From: JADJLQ01 sp044227925
GTDB lineage: Bacteria; Bacteroidota; Bacteroidia; Chitinophagales; Saprospiraceae
DNA length: 64,000 nucleotides
Assembly (NCBI GenBank): GCA_044227925.1
Contig: JBGAVW010000003.1
Span: 62,001 to 126,000 of the forward strand
Reading direction: 5' to 3'
The position numbers and the translations under genes were made by a program. The notes under the pieces are model-generated. The model ran no database searches, was not told the origin of the DNA, and was given only the letters and a program-made list of their open reading frames with translations. Below, piece after piece: positions 1 through 8,245 of the stretch; the first letter of the stretch is position 1; the number at the start of each line of letters is the position of its first letter.

Positions 1-1
1 G

Positions 2-106
2 AGACTTAAAACAGGTCTTACTGACTCACTCATTCGATTGAGTGTTGGGATTGAAGATGTAGAAGATCTGATACAAGACCTGGATACTGCTCTTAGTCAT
101 GCCTGA
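2..106 (+). CDS. C-terminal end of a Cys/Met-metabolism PLP-dependent enzyme (partial)
   Basis: This is an open frame that enters from the left edge and stops with TGA at 104-106. The last 34 residues contain LIRLSVGIEDVEDLI, the hallmark C-terminal segment of the trans-sulfuration PLP family: cystathionine gamma-synthase, cystathionine lyases and O-acetylhomoserine sulfhydrylase. These enzymes build or cleave cystathionine or homocysteine in the cytoplasm. The tail alone cannot tell them apart. Its stop overlaps the radC start by 8 bases, which suggests co-transcription. The family call is firm; the substrate is unknown. Confidence 0.8.
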   Translation, partial: RLKTGLTDSLIRLSVGIEDVEDLIQDLDTALSHA

Positions 107-782
107 TAAAAAATTAAGCATCAAAGAATGGGCTGATGATGATAAGCCCAGAGAAAAAATGATCTCAAAAGGAGTCTATGCTCTATCCGATTCCGAATTA
201 TTGGCGATTTTAATTTCCACAGGCTCTGGCAAAGAATCTGCACTGGACCTCGCTAAAAATATATTAAAATCCATTGATCATAATCTTTCTTATTTATCCA
301 AATCAAATATAGAGCAGCTAACTAAATTAAAGGGAATAGGCACAGCCAAAGCAACTACCATTTTAGCTGCCATTGAATTAGGACGGAGAATTAGCATTGC
401 AAGCCCCCAAAATAAGATGGTGGTCAAAAATCATGAAGATGCTTCAGCACTTTTTGATCATATTCGAAATTTAGATCAGGAAGAGTTTTGGCTTGCTTGC
501 CTCAATCGCAAATCAGAAGTCATAGATCTATCGTGTATCCACAAAGGGGCAATGCACATGGTATTGGTAGACGCCAGGCTGATCTTCGCCAGAGCACTCG
601 AGAAAAAAGCACACCAGATTATAGTAGCACACAATCATCCGTCCGGTGACCCTAAACCAAGTGATCAGGATAGGCAACTGACTGAGAATCTCAAAAATAT
701 TTGTAGATTAATGAACATTCACTTTGCAGATCATATCATTTTGGCAGGAAAAAAAATATATAGTTTTAATTTATTCACATAA
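99..782 (+). CDS. radC: RadC family JAB/MPN domain protein
   Basis: The protein is 227 residues long, the normal length for RadC (UPF0758). Residues 66-97 form a helix-hairpin-helix segment (KLKGIGTAKA), and residues 105-227 form a JAB1/MPN metalloprotease-like domain. The metal-binding motif is complete: H178, H180 and D191 in HNHPSGDPKPSDQD. The family was once thought to repair DNA, but that phenotype in E. coli came from a recG allele, so the biological role is unresolved. Some homologs sit in mobile islands; nothing here suggests that. The ATG overlaps the end of the upstream sulfur-metabolism gene. The stop lies 4 bases from that of the converging desaturase gene, so there is no room for a terminator. 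Confidence 0.93.
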   Translation: MPDKKLSIKEWADDDKPREKMISKGVYALSDSELLAILISTGSGKESALDLAKNILKSIDHNLSYLSKSNIEQLTKLKGIGTAKATTILAAIELGRRISIASPQNKMVVKNHEDASALFDHIRNLDQEEFWLACLNRKSEVIDLSCIHKGAMHMVLVDARLIFARALEKKAHQIIVAHNHPSGDPKPSDQDRQLTENLKNICRLMNIHFADHIILAGKKIYSFNLFT

Positions 783-786
783 CATA

Positions 787-1863
787 CTAAGCTCCCATAT
801 CCCGTAAATGCTTAAGGTGTGAACGAAGTGCACTAGCAACTGTAGGAAACTCCGCATAAGTAACATTAAATTCCCTGCAGGTTTGTTTTACGACTTTGCT
901 GATTGCCGGATAGTGTACATGACTTACTTTGGGAAACAGATGATGTTCGATTTGAAAATTAAGTCCCCCCCAAAACCAATTGTGCCATTTATGTTTCGTT
1001 GCGAAATTGGCTGTAGTATTTACCTGGTGTATAGCCCACTCGTTTTCTATATACAGCTCATCTCCTTCAGGGGCTATAAACTCTGTTTCACCATTTACGT
1101 GCGCTAATTGAAATGTGACTCCTATAAGTATACCACATGTAAAAACAAACACCACATGACCCGTAAATGTGGCCAATAATCCGACTTTTAGTATAGGTAT
1201 TAAAATAAAGATAATGGCATACATAAACTTAGCTCCCCAAAACTGCATGGTTTGACGCGATGTCATATCAGGGATCACTACACTTTGAGCAATTTTTTGC
1301 CTGGAATATTTTTTAAAATCATTTACATATATCCATATAAAATACGAAAGGCTATAGATAAACAAACAATACCAATGTTGAAATCGATGGAATTTTAATT
1401 TTACCTGATTGTCGTTTGTCCGCATCAATGGCTTGATTTTAATATCTTCATCCATCTCTTCGATATTTGTAAAGGAGTGGTGAGCTACATTGTGTTTAAA
1501 ATGCCATAGAAAACTACTCCCCCCCATCACTTCCAGCGTATTGGCCATCAGGGTATTTAACCATTTTTTATCGGAATAACTGGCATGGGCCCCATCGTGC
1601 ATCACATTAAAACCAATAGCAGCAAACCAAAATCCCAGGGTGGCACATAGGCCATAAGCAAGGATGACATTGTCTGGAGTAAAAAATACCAACATCACAT
1701 AATTCAGCAGCATCATAGAAATCAATATGGCTGATTTTACATATAGGATGATATTCCCCGTACTGGAAAGCCGGTTTAACAGGAAATATTCGTTTACCCT
1801 GCTGCGTAGTGTAGTAAAAAACAATGAATTGTTATTTGCAAATTTGACCGTAGGCATATTCAT
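787..1863 (-). CDS. Membrane fatty-acid (acyl-lipid/acyl-CoA) desaturase
   Basis: This 358-residue integral membrane di-iron desaturase has all three histidine boxes: H89-DGA-H93, H124-NVA-HH129, and QIEHH at 304-308. The third box begins with Gln, as in front-end and delta-6-like desaturases (linoleoyl-CoA desaturase group). There is no N-terminal cytochrome b5 domain, so electrons should come from a separate ferredoxin or cytochrome. Hydrophobic segments near residues 43-85 and 215-255 fit the usual four-helix layout, with the iron site facing the cytoplasm. The likely role is adjusting membrane fluidity. It is a single-gene unit: it converges on radC and diverges from the ABC exporter. Regiospecificity cannot be read from the sequence. 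Confidence 0.93.
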   Translation of the reverse strand: MNMPTVKFANNNSLFFTTLRSRVNEYFLLNRLSSTGNIILYVKSAILISMMLLNYVMLVFFTPDNVILAYGLCATLGFWFAAIGFNVMHDGAHASYSDKKWLNTLMANTLEVMGGSSFLWHFKHNVAHHSFTNIEEMDEDIKIKPLMRTNDNQVKLKFHRFQHWYCLFIYSLSYFIWIYVNDFKKYSRQKIAQSVVIPDMTSRQTMQFWGAKFMYAIIFILIPILKVGLLATFTGHVVFVFTCGILIGVTFQLAHVNGETEFIAPEGDELYIENEWAIHQVNTTANFATKHKWHNWFWGGLNFQIEHHLFPKVSHVHYPAISKVVKQTCREFNVTYAEFPTVASALRSHLKHLRDMGA

Positions 1864-2008
1864 TTGATAGGTAGAGACAGTGTAAAGATATTTTTTCCTA
1901 TGATAATCAGGACTTTAAATTTCCAAATAGGCTAAAATAAATAAGAGACTATGTTCATTTTCTGATTGCGCTCAAATCGAAACATCCGCTCTCTATTACA
2001 ATCTCCCT

Positions 2009-2016
2009 TATATTTG
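2009..2016 (+). promoter_or_regulatory. -7 promoter box (TATATTTG) of the ABC exporter gene
   Basis: The octamer matches the Bacteroidota housekeeping -7 consensus TAnnTTTG exactly and ends 10 bases before the ATG of the exporter. No convincing TTTG -33 box is visible 19-23 bases upstream. The predicted leader is only a few bases long. Confidence 0.5.
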
Positions 2017-2026
2017 CCGATCTTTC

Positions 2027-3787
2027 ATGGCCGATTCCAATCAAAAAATAACAGGTTCACTCCTTCGCAGGGTTATCAGTCTGTCGGATAATTATAAAGG
2101 ATTATTTTACTGGACTTTGCTGTTGGCTATCCTGCAAGCCCCTCTGGGTATCTTAAGACCGCATCTGATAAATGTAATGGTAGATAATCATGTAATGACC
2201 AGTCAGTTTGCAGGACTCACTATGTTGGTGGTGTGGTATATGTTGGTATTATTTGGTACCGTTTTCCTCCGGTACATATTCATTTTATCTACTAATCAAT
2301 TGGGGCAGTCTATTGTACGTGATTTGCGAACAAAAATATTCCGTCACATTACGCATATGGATCTTGCATTTTTTGATAAGACACCGGTAGGGATTTCAAC
2401 CACACGTACCATAAATGATATTGAATCCATCAATGAAGTTTTTTCTGAGGGCGTAATTACTATACTGGCCGACATATTGGGTCTTATAGCCGTGTTGATA
2501 ATCATGTTTGTAGTCAGCTGGAAATTGACTCTGGTTTGCATCACTACCCTGCCCTTTCTTATCTATGCAAGCTATTTATTTAAAGAAAATGTGCGTGTCT
2601 CTTTTCAACAGGTCCGTGGCCATATAGCCAAAATGAATTCATTCCTCCAGGAAAGAATTTCCGGTATGCGCATCATACAAATATTCAATGCTGAAGACCA
2701 GGAGCGAGCAAAGTTTGACAAGATCAATAAAGACTATACCAAAGCCAATATCGACGGGATATTTTATTATGCCGTGTTTTTTCCTGTAGTTGAATTGATT
2801 TCAGCTACCTCACTGGCATTGATGGTTTGGTACGGATCCGGAGGAGTGATCAAAAACGAAGTTACCCTCGGTGCCTTAGTAGCCTTCCCCATTTACCTTT
2901 CTATGCTTTTCCGACCTATCCGGTTTTTGGCCGATAAATTTAATACGCTCCAAATGGGACTCATCGCTGCTGAACGGGTTTTTAGTATCCTGGATCATAA
3001 GAACAATATCAAAAATGAGGGAAAATTGATGACCCTGGAACTGAATGGTGATATTGAATTTGACGCTGTGCGGTTCAGTTATTTGGAAAATCAGGAGGTA
3101 CTCAAGGGTATAAGTTTTAAAGTGCCTGCTTACAGTACCCTGGCCATAGTAGGGAGCACAGGTTCAGGTAAGACTACTATTATCAGCCTGATCGATCGCC
3201 TGTATGACATTCAACAAGGCCAAATCAAGATTGATGGTCACGATATCAAAGAGTATGATCTCACTACGTTGCGCTCACGTATAGGCGTAGTGCTTCAGGA
3301 TGTATTTCTTTTCGGGGGCACTGTCACAGAAAATATTACATTTCGAAACGATAAAATATCTAAAGATTCGGTAATCCACGCTGCAAAACAAATTGGTGCT
3401 CATGATTTTATCGAAAATCTACCCGGCGGATATGACTTTGTAATTTCTGAACGAGGTTCCAATCTTTCAATGGGGCAAAGGCAGTTAATTTCTTTTGTAA
3501 GGGCCCTGGTCTACGATCCCGACATCTTAATCCTGGACGAAGCCACCTCATCCATTGACCCCGAGACTGAATCTGTAATTCAGTATGCCATAGAAAAATT
3601 AATTGAAAAAAGAACATCTATTATTATTGCTCACAGGCTCAGTACCATCAGGCATGCTGACCAGGTGATGGCTATGGATCATGGTGAAATCAAAGAAATT
3701 GGGTCTCACGAAGAGTTGTTAAATAAGCCTCATGGCCTGTATAGAAAATTGTATGATTACCAATTTGCCAAAGCAGTCACCGTATGA
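2027..3787 (+). CDS. ABC exporter half-transporter (MsbA/multidrug type)
   Basis: This is a 586-residue type IV ABC exporter subunit. It has six membrane helices in residues 25-305 and one nucleotide-binding domain in 340-575. Walker A is GSTGSGKT (376-383), the Q-loop is Gln424, the signature is LSMGQ (480-484, a mild LSGGQ variant), Walker B ends in D504-E505, and the switch histidine is H536. It should act as a dimer. The start and spacing suggest a stand-alone gene, so a homodimer is most likely, although members of this subgroup (LmrCD/MdlAB-like) often work as heterodimers. Possible substrates are lipids, drugs or peptides; the sequence does not decide. A good -7 box lies just upstream. 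Confidence 0.92.
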   Translation: MADSNQKITGSLLRRVISLSDNYKGLFYWTLLLAILQAPLGILRPHLINVMVDNHVMTSQFAGLTMLVVWYMLVLFGTVFLRYIFILSTNQLGQSIVRDLRTKIFRHITHMDLAFFDKTPVGISTTRTINDIESINEVFSEGVITILADILGLIAVLIIMFVVSWKLTLVCITTLPFLIYASYLFKENVRVSFQQVRGHIAKMNSFLQERISGMRIIQIFNAEDQERAKFDKINKDYTKANIDGIFYYAVFFPVVELISATSLALMVWYGSGGVIKNEVTLGALVAFPIYLSMLFRPIRFLADKFNTLQMGLIAAERVFSILDHKNNIKNEGKLMTLELNGDIEFDAVRFSYLENQEVLKGISFKVPAYSTLAIVGSTGSGKTTIISLIDRLYDIQQGQIKIDGHDIKEYDLTTLRSRIGVVLQDVFLFGGTVTENITFRNDKISKDSVIHAAKQIGAHDFIENLPGGYDFVISERGSNLSMGQRQLISFVRALVYDPDILILDEATSSIDPETESVIQYAIEKLIEKRTSIIIAHRLSTIRHADQVMAMDHGEIKEIGSHEELLNKPHGLYRKLYDYQFAKAVTV

Positions 3788-3859
3788 TATCGCCCGTTTT
3801 ATAAGAGATATTCAGGCTTTGGTCGATATTATGAATTAAGACAGAACTGATTTAGTGCT

Positions 3860-3867
3860 TAAATTTG
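3860..3867 (+). promoter_or_regulatory. -7 promoter box (TAAATTTG)
   Basis: This is an exact TAnnTTTG match 20 bases upstream of the small membrane protein gene at 3888. No clear -33 box is present, so it is a moderate-strength prediction. Confidence 0.4.
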
Positions 3868-3887
3868 TTTAAAGATTAAAAAATATC

Positions 3888-4301
3888 ATGGAAAATCGTA
3901 AATATAGTTTGACGGAAACCTTAATAGGCCTGGTAATTATGGTAGCCCTGGTATGGGCAGCCATATTTGTGTTTACCGGGATTTTCAAGATCCTGAGTTT
4001 TGCTGCTCCTATAATGTTCATAGCCGCTTTGGTGATCAACTATAAAGTGGTACTAAGTTATGGAAAGCTCCTGGTTACGTTACTGCAGAAAAATACGATT
4101 ATGGGTATCATCGCAGTGTTGCTTACCTTCTTTGCATTTCCTATTGTAGCTGCCCTTTTATTAGGTTTGGCAGTAATGAATAAAAAAGCCGACAGTTTTA
4201 TGGAGCAGGAAAGACAAAAGAAAGAGGGAATTCCAACAGATTTCAGAGAACTCTCCTCTACTCCTAGAACAGGCTACGAAGAAATGTTTAAAGAAAAATA
4301 A
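3888..4301 (+). CDS. Small polytopic membrane protein of unknown function
   Basis: I do not recognise the family. The 137-residue protein has three probable membrane helices, near residues 10-32, 35-55 and 71-95. A charged cytoplasmic-looking tail of about 40 residues follows (MEQERQKKEG, then RTGYEEMFKEK at the end). It has no signal peptide cleavage site. The gene lies 3 bases upstream of the GT2 glycosyltransferase, which starts at TTG, so the two are almost certainly co-transcribed and possibly translationally coupled. The protein could be an accessory membrane partner of that transferase; this is inference from position only. Confidence 0.7.
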   Translation: MENRKYSLTETLIGLVIMVALVWAAIFVFTGIFKILSFAAPIMFIAALVINYKVVLSYGKLLVTLLQKNTIMGIIAVLLTFFAFPIVAALLLGLAVMNKKADSFMEQERQKKEGIPTDFRELSSTPRTGYEEMFKEK

Positions 4302-4304
4302 ACA

Positions 4305-5411
4305 TTGAATTTTTTAGGCATTGTCTTCATATCCTATATAGGCTGGAGTGTATGCATTTTATATATCGCGTTGATTTTATTTTCTATATTTCAATGGCGA
4401 AGTAATGCACAGGTAAATGCTGATGAATCTAAACTTAAACCCTGTTCTATACTCATTCCGTATAGAAATGAAGCTAAAAATTTACCTGGTTTGCTGGATA
4501 GTTTGGACTCCATCCCTATCGATAAATCGCGGGTTGAAATCCTGCTTATTGACGATCATTCAGAAGATGAGAGTACGGCTTTCATTAAAACAAGAATAAA
4601 AACAAATTATATACTGCAGCAGGCAGATGGTATAGGGAAAAAAAAAGCCATTGATACAGGAATTTCCATTGCCAAGTTCGATACCATATTCCAGTTGGAT
4701 GCAGACGGGACATTCGGGAAGCGATGGTTTTATTCACTCCAAAAAAGGTTGAATTCAGGTATAGATTTCTTAACCGGAATAATTTCAATCAAAAATCCGC
4801 AAGGCTGGCTGGAACATTTCCAACTCTTCGAGCTCATGGCTTTAATGGGCATGACTAACGCTGGTATAAAGTCAGGGTATTGGCATATGGCTAATGGAGC
4901 TAATATGGCTTACCCCAAAAAATTGTACCGCCAGATTTCAAACCCTGCACATGCTGCGCATTCATCCGGTGATGATATGTTTTTAATAGAAGAAGCCCGG
5001 CGTCAAAAATTGAATATTGACTTTAATAAGGATCGGGACGGAATAGTCTATACCCAGCCCGTTTCAAATCTAAAGACACTTATACATCAGCGACTCAGGT
5101 GGGCATCAAAGAATAGTGAGTTGAATAGTCTACACTTAAAATGGATTCTTTTCTCAGTTATACTATTCAATATCTCGCTGATTATACTGCCTTTCATCCA
5201 TTCAGGGTATGCAGTCCTTTGGATTATCAAGTTATTGGTAGATCTGATATACTTATTGGTACTAAGTAAAGATTTCAGTACTACAATCAAGTGGTTATAT
5301 TATCCGGTTTCTGCCCTTTTTTATCCCCTATTTATTGGATATATTGGCTTATTACATATGGTTCGTTACAGGTTCAGCTGGAAGGGAAGGCTATCTGATT
5401 CTCAGAGATAG
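4305..5411 (+). CDS. Membrane-anchored family 2 glycosyltransferase
   Basis: This 368-residue inverting GT2 enzyme has a membrane helix at each end. After an N-terminal helix (about 5-27) comes a GT-A domain opening with SILIPYRNEAKNLPGLL. It contains an acidic LIDDHSEDES motif, the metal-binding DADG element and the C-terminal QRLRW motif typical of processive or membrane GT2 enzymes. Two to three further helices follow (about 275-345). It probably transfers a sugar from a nucleotide donor to a lipid or polysaccharide acceptor at the inner membrane. The start is a TTG immediately after the preceding stop; no ATG or GTG would keep the N-terminal helix. The acceptor and sugar are unknown. Confidence 0.85.
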   Translation: MNFLGIVFISYIGWSVCILYIALILFSIFQWRSNAQVNADESKLKPCSILIPYRNEAKNLPGLLDSLDSIPIDKSRVEILLIDDHSEDESTAFIKTRIKTNYILQQADGIGKKKAIDTGISIAKFDTIFQLDADGTFGKRWFYSLQKRLNSGIDFLTGIISIKNPQGWLEHFQLFELMALMGMTNAGIKSGYWHMANGANMAYPKKLYRQISNPAHAAHSSGDDMFLIEEARRQKLNIDFNKDRDGIVYTQPVSNLKTLIHQRLRWASKNSELNSLHLKWILFSVILFNISLIILPFIHSGYAVLWIIKLLVDLIYLLVLSKDFSTTIKWLYYPVSALFYPLFIGYIGLLHMVRYRFSWKGRLSDSQR

Positions 5412-5441
5412 GTTGTACATTCATTCTAATTTTAATACTAC

Positions 5442-6983
5442 ATGCCAGGCGATCGATATGATTACATAATTATAGGCTCCGGTTTCGGGGGCTCTGTTTC
5501 AGCCATGCGCTTATCAGAAAAGGGATATAGGGTTTTAATCATTGAAAAAGGCAAAAGATTTGAGGCCAAAGATTTTCCTAAAACAAATTGGAATTTTAAA
5601 AAATACCTTTGGATGCCCTCTTTGAAATGGTTTGGGTTTCTGAAACTTACTTTTTTTAAACGACTTTTTGTTTTGTCTGGAGTGGGTGTCGGTGGCGGCA
5701 GTTTGGTATATGCTAATACATTGATGGAACCACTAGAGCCATTCTATAAAGGTATTCCTCTGCAACATCTCGATTGGAAAACGGTATTAAGACCCTATTT
5801 TACTAAAGCCAAACGAATGCTTGGAGTTACCAGGGCCAAAAACAATTATGCTGATGATATAATATTAAAAGAAGTAGCCGATGCATTAGGCGTTTCCAAT
5901 TCATACAAAGGGGTCGATGTAGGAGTATACTATAATGAGGATAAGAGTCTGCGTGACCCCTATTTTGATGGGGAGGGACCATTACGATCTCCCTGCATCG
6001 AATGTGCGGGGTGCATGGTGGGCTGCAGATATAATGCTAAAAACACATTAGATAAAAATTATTTATGGTTTGCAGAAAAAAAAGGAGCTACAATCCTGGC
6101 TGAGACTGAAGTTATAAAAATCGAATCGGGATCATCAGGCTATACAGTCCATACAAAGGGCAGTACACGGCAATCCAGCCTTGCCGTCTTTCAATCAGAA
6201 GGCTTGATAATAAGTGGGGGTGTATTAGGCACCCTGGATTTATTATTCAAACAAAAATATTTCTACAAAACCCTACCTGAGTTATCAGCTACACTAGGAC
6301 AGCAGGTACTGAGTAACAGCGAATCAATAAGCGGAGTAATAGGTGCTGACAAAAAACTTAATAATGGTGTGGCCATCAGCTCCATGATACAAGCAGATGA
6401 AAATACCCAGATTGAATTGTGTAAATTTTCTGATGGTTCAGGGTCGTTATTCCGGTTTGCTTTTATAGCTGCAGCTGGAACCAATAGATGGAAAAGGCTG
6501 GGCACTATGTTCCTAAATACCATTTTTCACCCATTAAACTTCCTTAAATGGATAATTCATGGCCATAATGCCAAAAAAGCTGTAATAGTCTTGGTAATGC
6601 AAACCGTCAAGAATGCCCTGACTATGAAATGGACTGGGAAAAAAATGACATTGATAAATGGTAACCAAAACGAACCTATACCCGTTTTTATTCCTTCTGG
6701 CCACAAGACCATGATGAAGTTAGCCCAAAAATCAAATGGAGTTGCAGTAAATGCTTTGACAGAAACCTGCTTAAATATGGCTACCACAGCACATATATTA
6801 GGAGGTTGTCCTATGGGGGATTCGGCAACCTCAGGTATGGTCAATGAACGGTTTGAGGTACACGGCTACCCAAATATGTATATAATTGATGGGAGCATTA
6901 TTCCTGCCAATATCGGAGTAAATCCCAGTCTCACCATCACTGCCCTGGCTGAATATGCCATGGATCAGATAAAAACTAAATAA
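5442..6983 (+). CDS. GMC-type FAD oxidoreductase, cholesterol-oxidase-like
   Basis: This 513-residue flavoprotein has an N-terminal Rossmann fold (YDYIIIGSGFGGSVSA, Gly motif 12-17) and a C-terminal GMC-type FAD segment (MYIIDGSIIPANIGVNPSLT). The middle carries CIECAGCMVGC, with cysteines 185, 188, 191 and 195 spaced C-x2-C-x2-C-x3-C. I recall this ferredoxin-like motif from actinobacterial ChoD-type members; it may bind an Fe-S cluster. The family oxidises sterols or other secondary alcohols. A membrane-linked electron acceptor rather than oxygen is possible, because a small polytopic membrane protein follows 60 bases later. There is no signal peptide, so it should be cytoplasmic. The substrate is not known. 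Confidence 0.85.
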   Translation: MPGDRYDYIIIGSGFGGSVSAMRLSEKGYRVLIIEKGKRFEAKDFPKTNWNFKKYLWMPSLKWFGFLKLTFFKRLFVLSGVGVGGGSLVYANTLMEPLEPFYKGIPLQHLDWKTVLRPYFTKAKRMLGVTRAKNNYADDIILKEVADALGVSNSYKGVDVGVYYNEDKSLRDPYFDGEGPLRSPCIECAGCMVGCRYNAKNTLDKNYLWFAEKKGATILAETEVIKIESGSSGYTVHTKGSTRQSSLAVFQSEGLIISGGVLGTLDLLFKQKYFYKTLPELSATLGQQVLSNSESISGVIGADKKLNNGVAISSMIQADENTQIELCKFSDGSGSLFRFAFIAAAGTNRWKRLGTMFLNTIFHPLNFLKWIIHGHNAKKAVIVLVMQTVKNALTMKWTGKKMTLINGNQNEPIPVFIPSGHKTMMKLAQKSNGVAVNALTETCLNMATTAHILGGCPMGDSATSGMVNERFEVHGYPNMYIIDGSIIPANIGVNPSLTITALAEYAMDQIKTK

Positions 6984-7014
6984 GGATATATACTTCATTC
7001 TTGGTTTTCTTTCC

Positions 7015-7022
7015 TAATTTTG
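7015..7022 (+). promoter_or_regulatory. -7 promoter box (TAATTTTG)
   Basis: This is an exact TAnnTTTG match, 21 bases upstream of the ATG at 7044. It overlaps a TTG (7020) that would extend the frame by 8 codons, which argues against that longer start. No -33 box is evident. Confidence 0.4.
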
Positions 7023-7043
7023 TTTGCACAAATTTCAAACAAC

Positions 7044-7475
7044 ATGTATTCTATACTAAAACATGCTCACTCCGGCATTCGATGGATTGTATTGATTCTG
7101 CTGATATGGGCGATCTATGATGCTTTTACTAAATGGAAAGGCAATACAGCATTTAATAACACTAGTCGCAGGCCTTCATTCCTTGCCTTTAATTTTACCC
7201 ATATTCAGGCTTTAATTGGACTTATTGTTTATTTTTATACTCCCCGCATCAGCTTTTCAGCGGGCCTGATGAAAGACCGGGTAATGCGTTTTTTTGCCGT
7301 AGAACATCCAATGATGATGCTCATAGCAATTATTTTGATTACCATTGGTTATATTAAAGGTAAGAAACTGAATTCGTTTAAAACCATTTTCTGGTATTAC
7401 CTTATTGCATTAATTTTGATTTTGGCAGGTATACCTTGGCCGTTTATGAAGTCTTTTGCAAGTGGCTGGTTTTAA
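7044..7475 (+). CDS. Four-helix membrane protein, cytochrome b561-like
   Basis: This protein of about 143 residues has four predicted membrane helices and several helix-associated histidines: the opening KHAHSGIRW, NFTHIQALIG, and VEHPMMMLIA. Such paired histidines are what a b-type haem protein would use, and the pattern resembles short Bacteroidota proteins often named cytochrome B. Haem binding is inference. The ATG at 7044 is preferred over the TTG at 7020, because the first helix begins right after it and the promoter box lies between the two. It follows the flavin oxidoreductase on the same strand and could carry its electrons to the quinone pool, but it has its own possible promoter. 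Confidence 0.65.
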   Translation: MYSILKHAHSGIRWIVLILLIWAIYDAFTKWKGNTAFNNTSRRPSFLAFNFTHIQALIGLIVYFYTPRISFSAGLMKDRVMRFFAVEHPMMMLIAIILITIGYIKGKKLNSFKTIFWYYLIALILILAGIPWPFMKSFASGWF

Positions 7476-7575
7476 AGAAACGTACTGAAGTTATCATCGA
7501 CTACACCAAAAGCGAGTGTACTAAAAAATACTTAGCATTCACAGACCCGTTGATAATTTGATTTTAAGTTCGGAT

Positions 7576-8196
7576 TCAAATCAATTTATCCTGCCTGGCA
7601 ATTCGTATCGCTCCTTCCTTGGAATTTACATCCAGTTTATTGTATATATTTTTGATATGTGTTTTTACAGTTTCCTTATCAATAAATAATTCGGTTGCGA
7701 TGCTGGTACGGCTTTTACCTTCAGCTATACATTCTAATATTTGAGTTTCCCTTTTTGTCAAAGGAGAATCGGTCTTTTTTCGAAAAGAATGTATTACCAT
7801 TTTTGCTATCCCGGCACTCAATGGTCCGCCACCCGACATCACTTCTCTTATTGAATCCAGTATTTTGGATGAGGTAGAATTTTTGGTCAAATATCCGGAA
7901 GCACCAGAACTCAAAGCCTTAAAAATATTTTCTTCATTATCATATACAGTAAGTATGATGATGTGTCCCGAAGGGTACTTTTTCTTTATCCTCTCTATTG
8001 CCTGTAATCCATTTAAACCGGGCAATTCTATGTCGAGCAATATGACATCAGGATAGTCGGAGATCAGGTATGGTTCGGCATCTTCGAAGGAGGCATAACT
8101 ATTGACCATTCTGATGCCCTCCGCCCGTCCTATCAGATAGCTGTATCCTTCCCGGATGGTCTTGTCGTCTTCAATTAGTATTACTCGAATATCCAT
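7576..8196 (-). CDS. NarL/LuxR-type response regulator
   Basis: This 206-residue two-domain regulator has a receiver at residues 3-120, with acidic pocket E9-D10-D11, phospho-acceptor D55 (LLDIELPG), T83 and K105. A LuxR-type helix-turn-helix follows at 142-200 (LTKRETQILECIAEGKS, then KETVKTHIKNIYNKL). Phosphorylation should promote dimerisation and DNA binding. It lies 49 bases downstream of the propeller-type histidine kinase gene on the same strand and is its obvious partner. The likely targets are nearby transport or lipoprotein genes, such as the divergent haloperoxidase-like gene, but no binding site can be assigned. Confidence 0.93.
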   Translation of the reverse strand: MDIRVILIEDDKTIREGYSYLIGRAEGIRMVNSYASFEDAEPYLISDYPDVILLDIELPGLNGLQAIERIKKKYPSGHIIILTVYDNEENIFKALSSGASGYLTKNSTSSKILDSIREVMSGGGPLSAGIAKMVIHSFRKKTDSPLTKRETQILECIAEGKSRTSIATELFIDKETVKTHIKNIYNKLDVNSKEGAIRIARQDKLI

Positions 8197-8245
8197 TTAT
8201 TTTCAGCGAATTGCATTACAAAGTTGAGATATTATTAATAAATCA

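Noticed and set aside
883..1107. Open frame on the plus strand opposite the desaturase gene.
   Set aside because: It lies inside the desaturase coding sequence, which has all its histidine boxes; the other-strand frame is compositional and has no domain.
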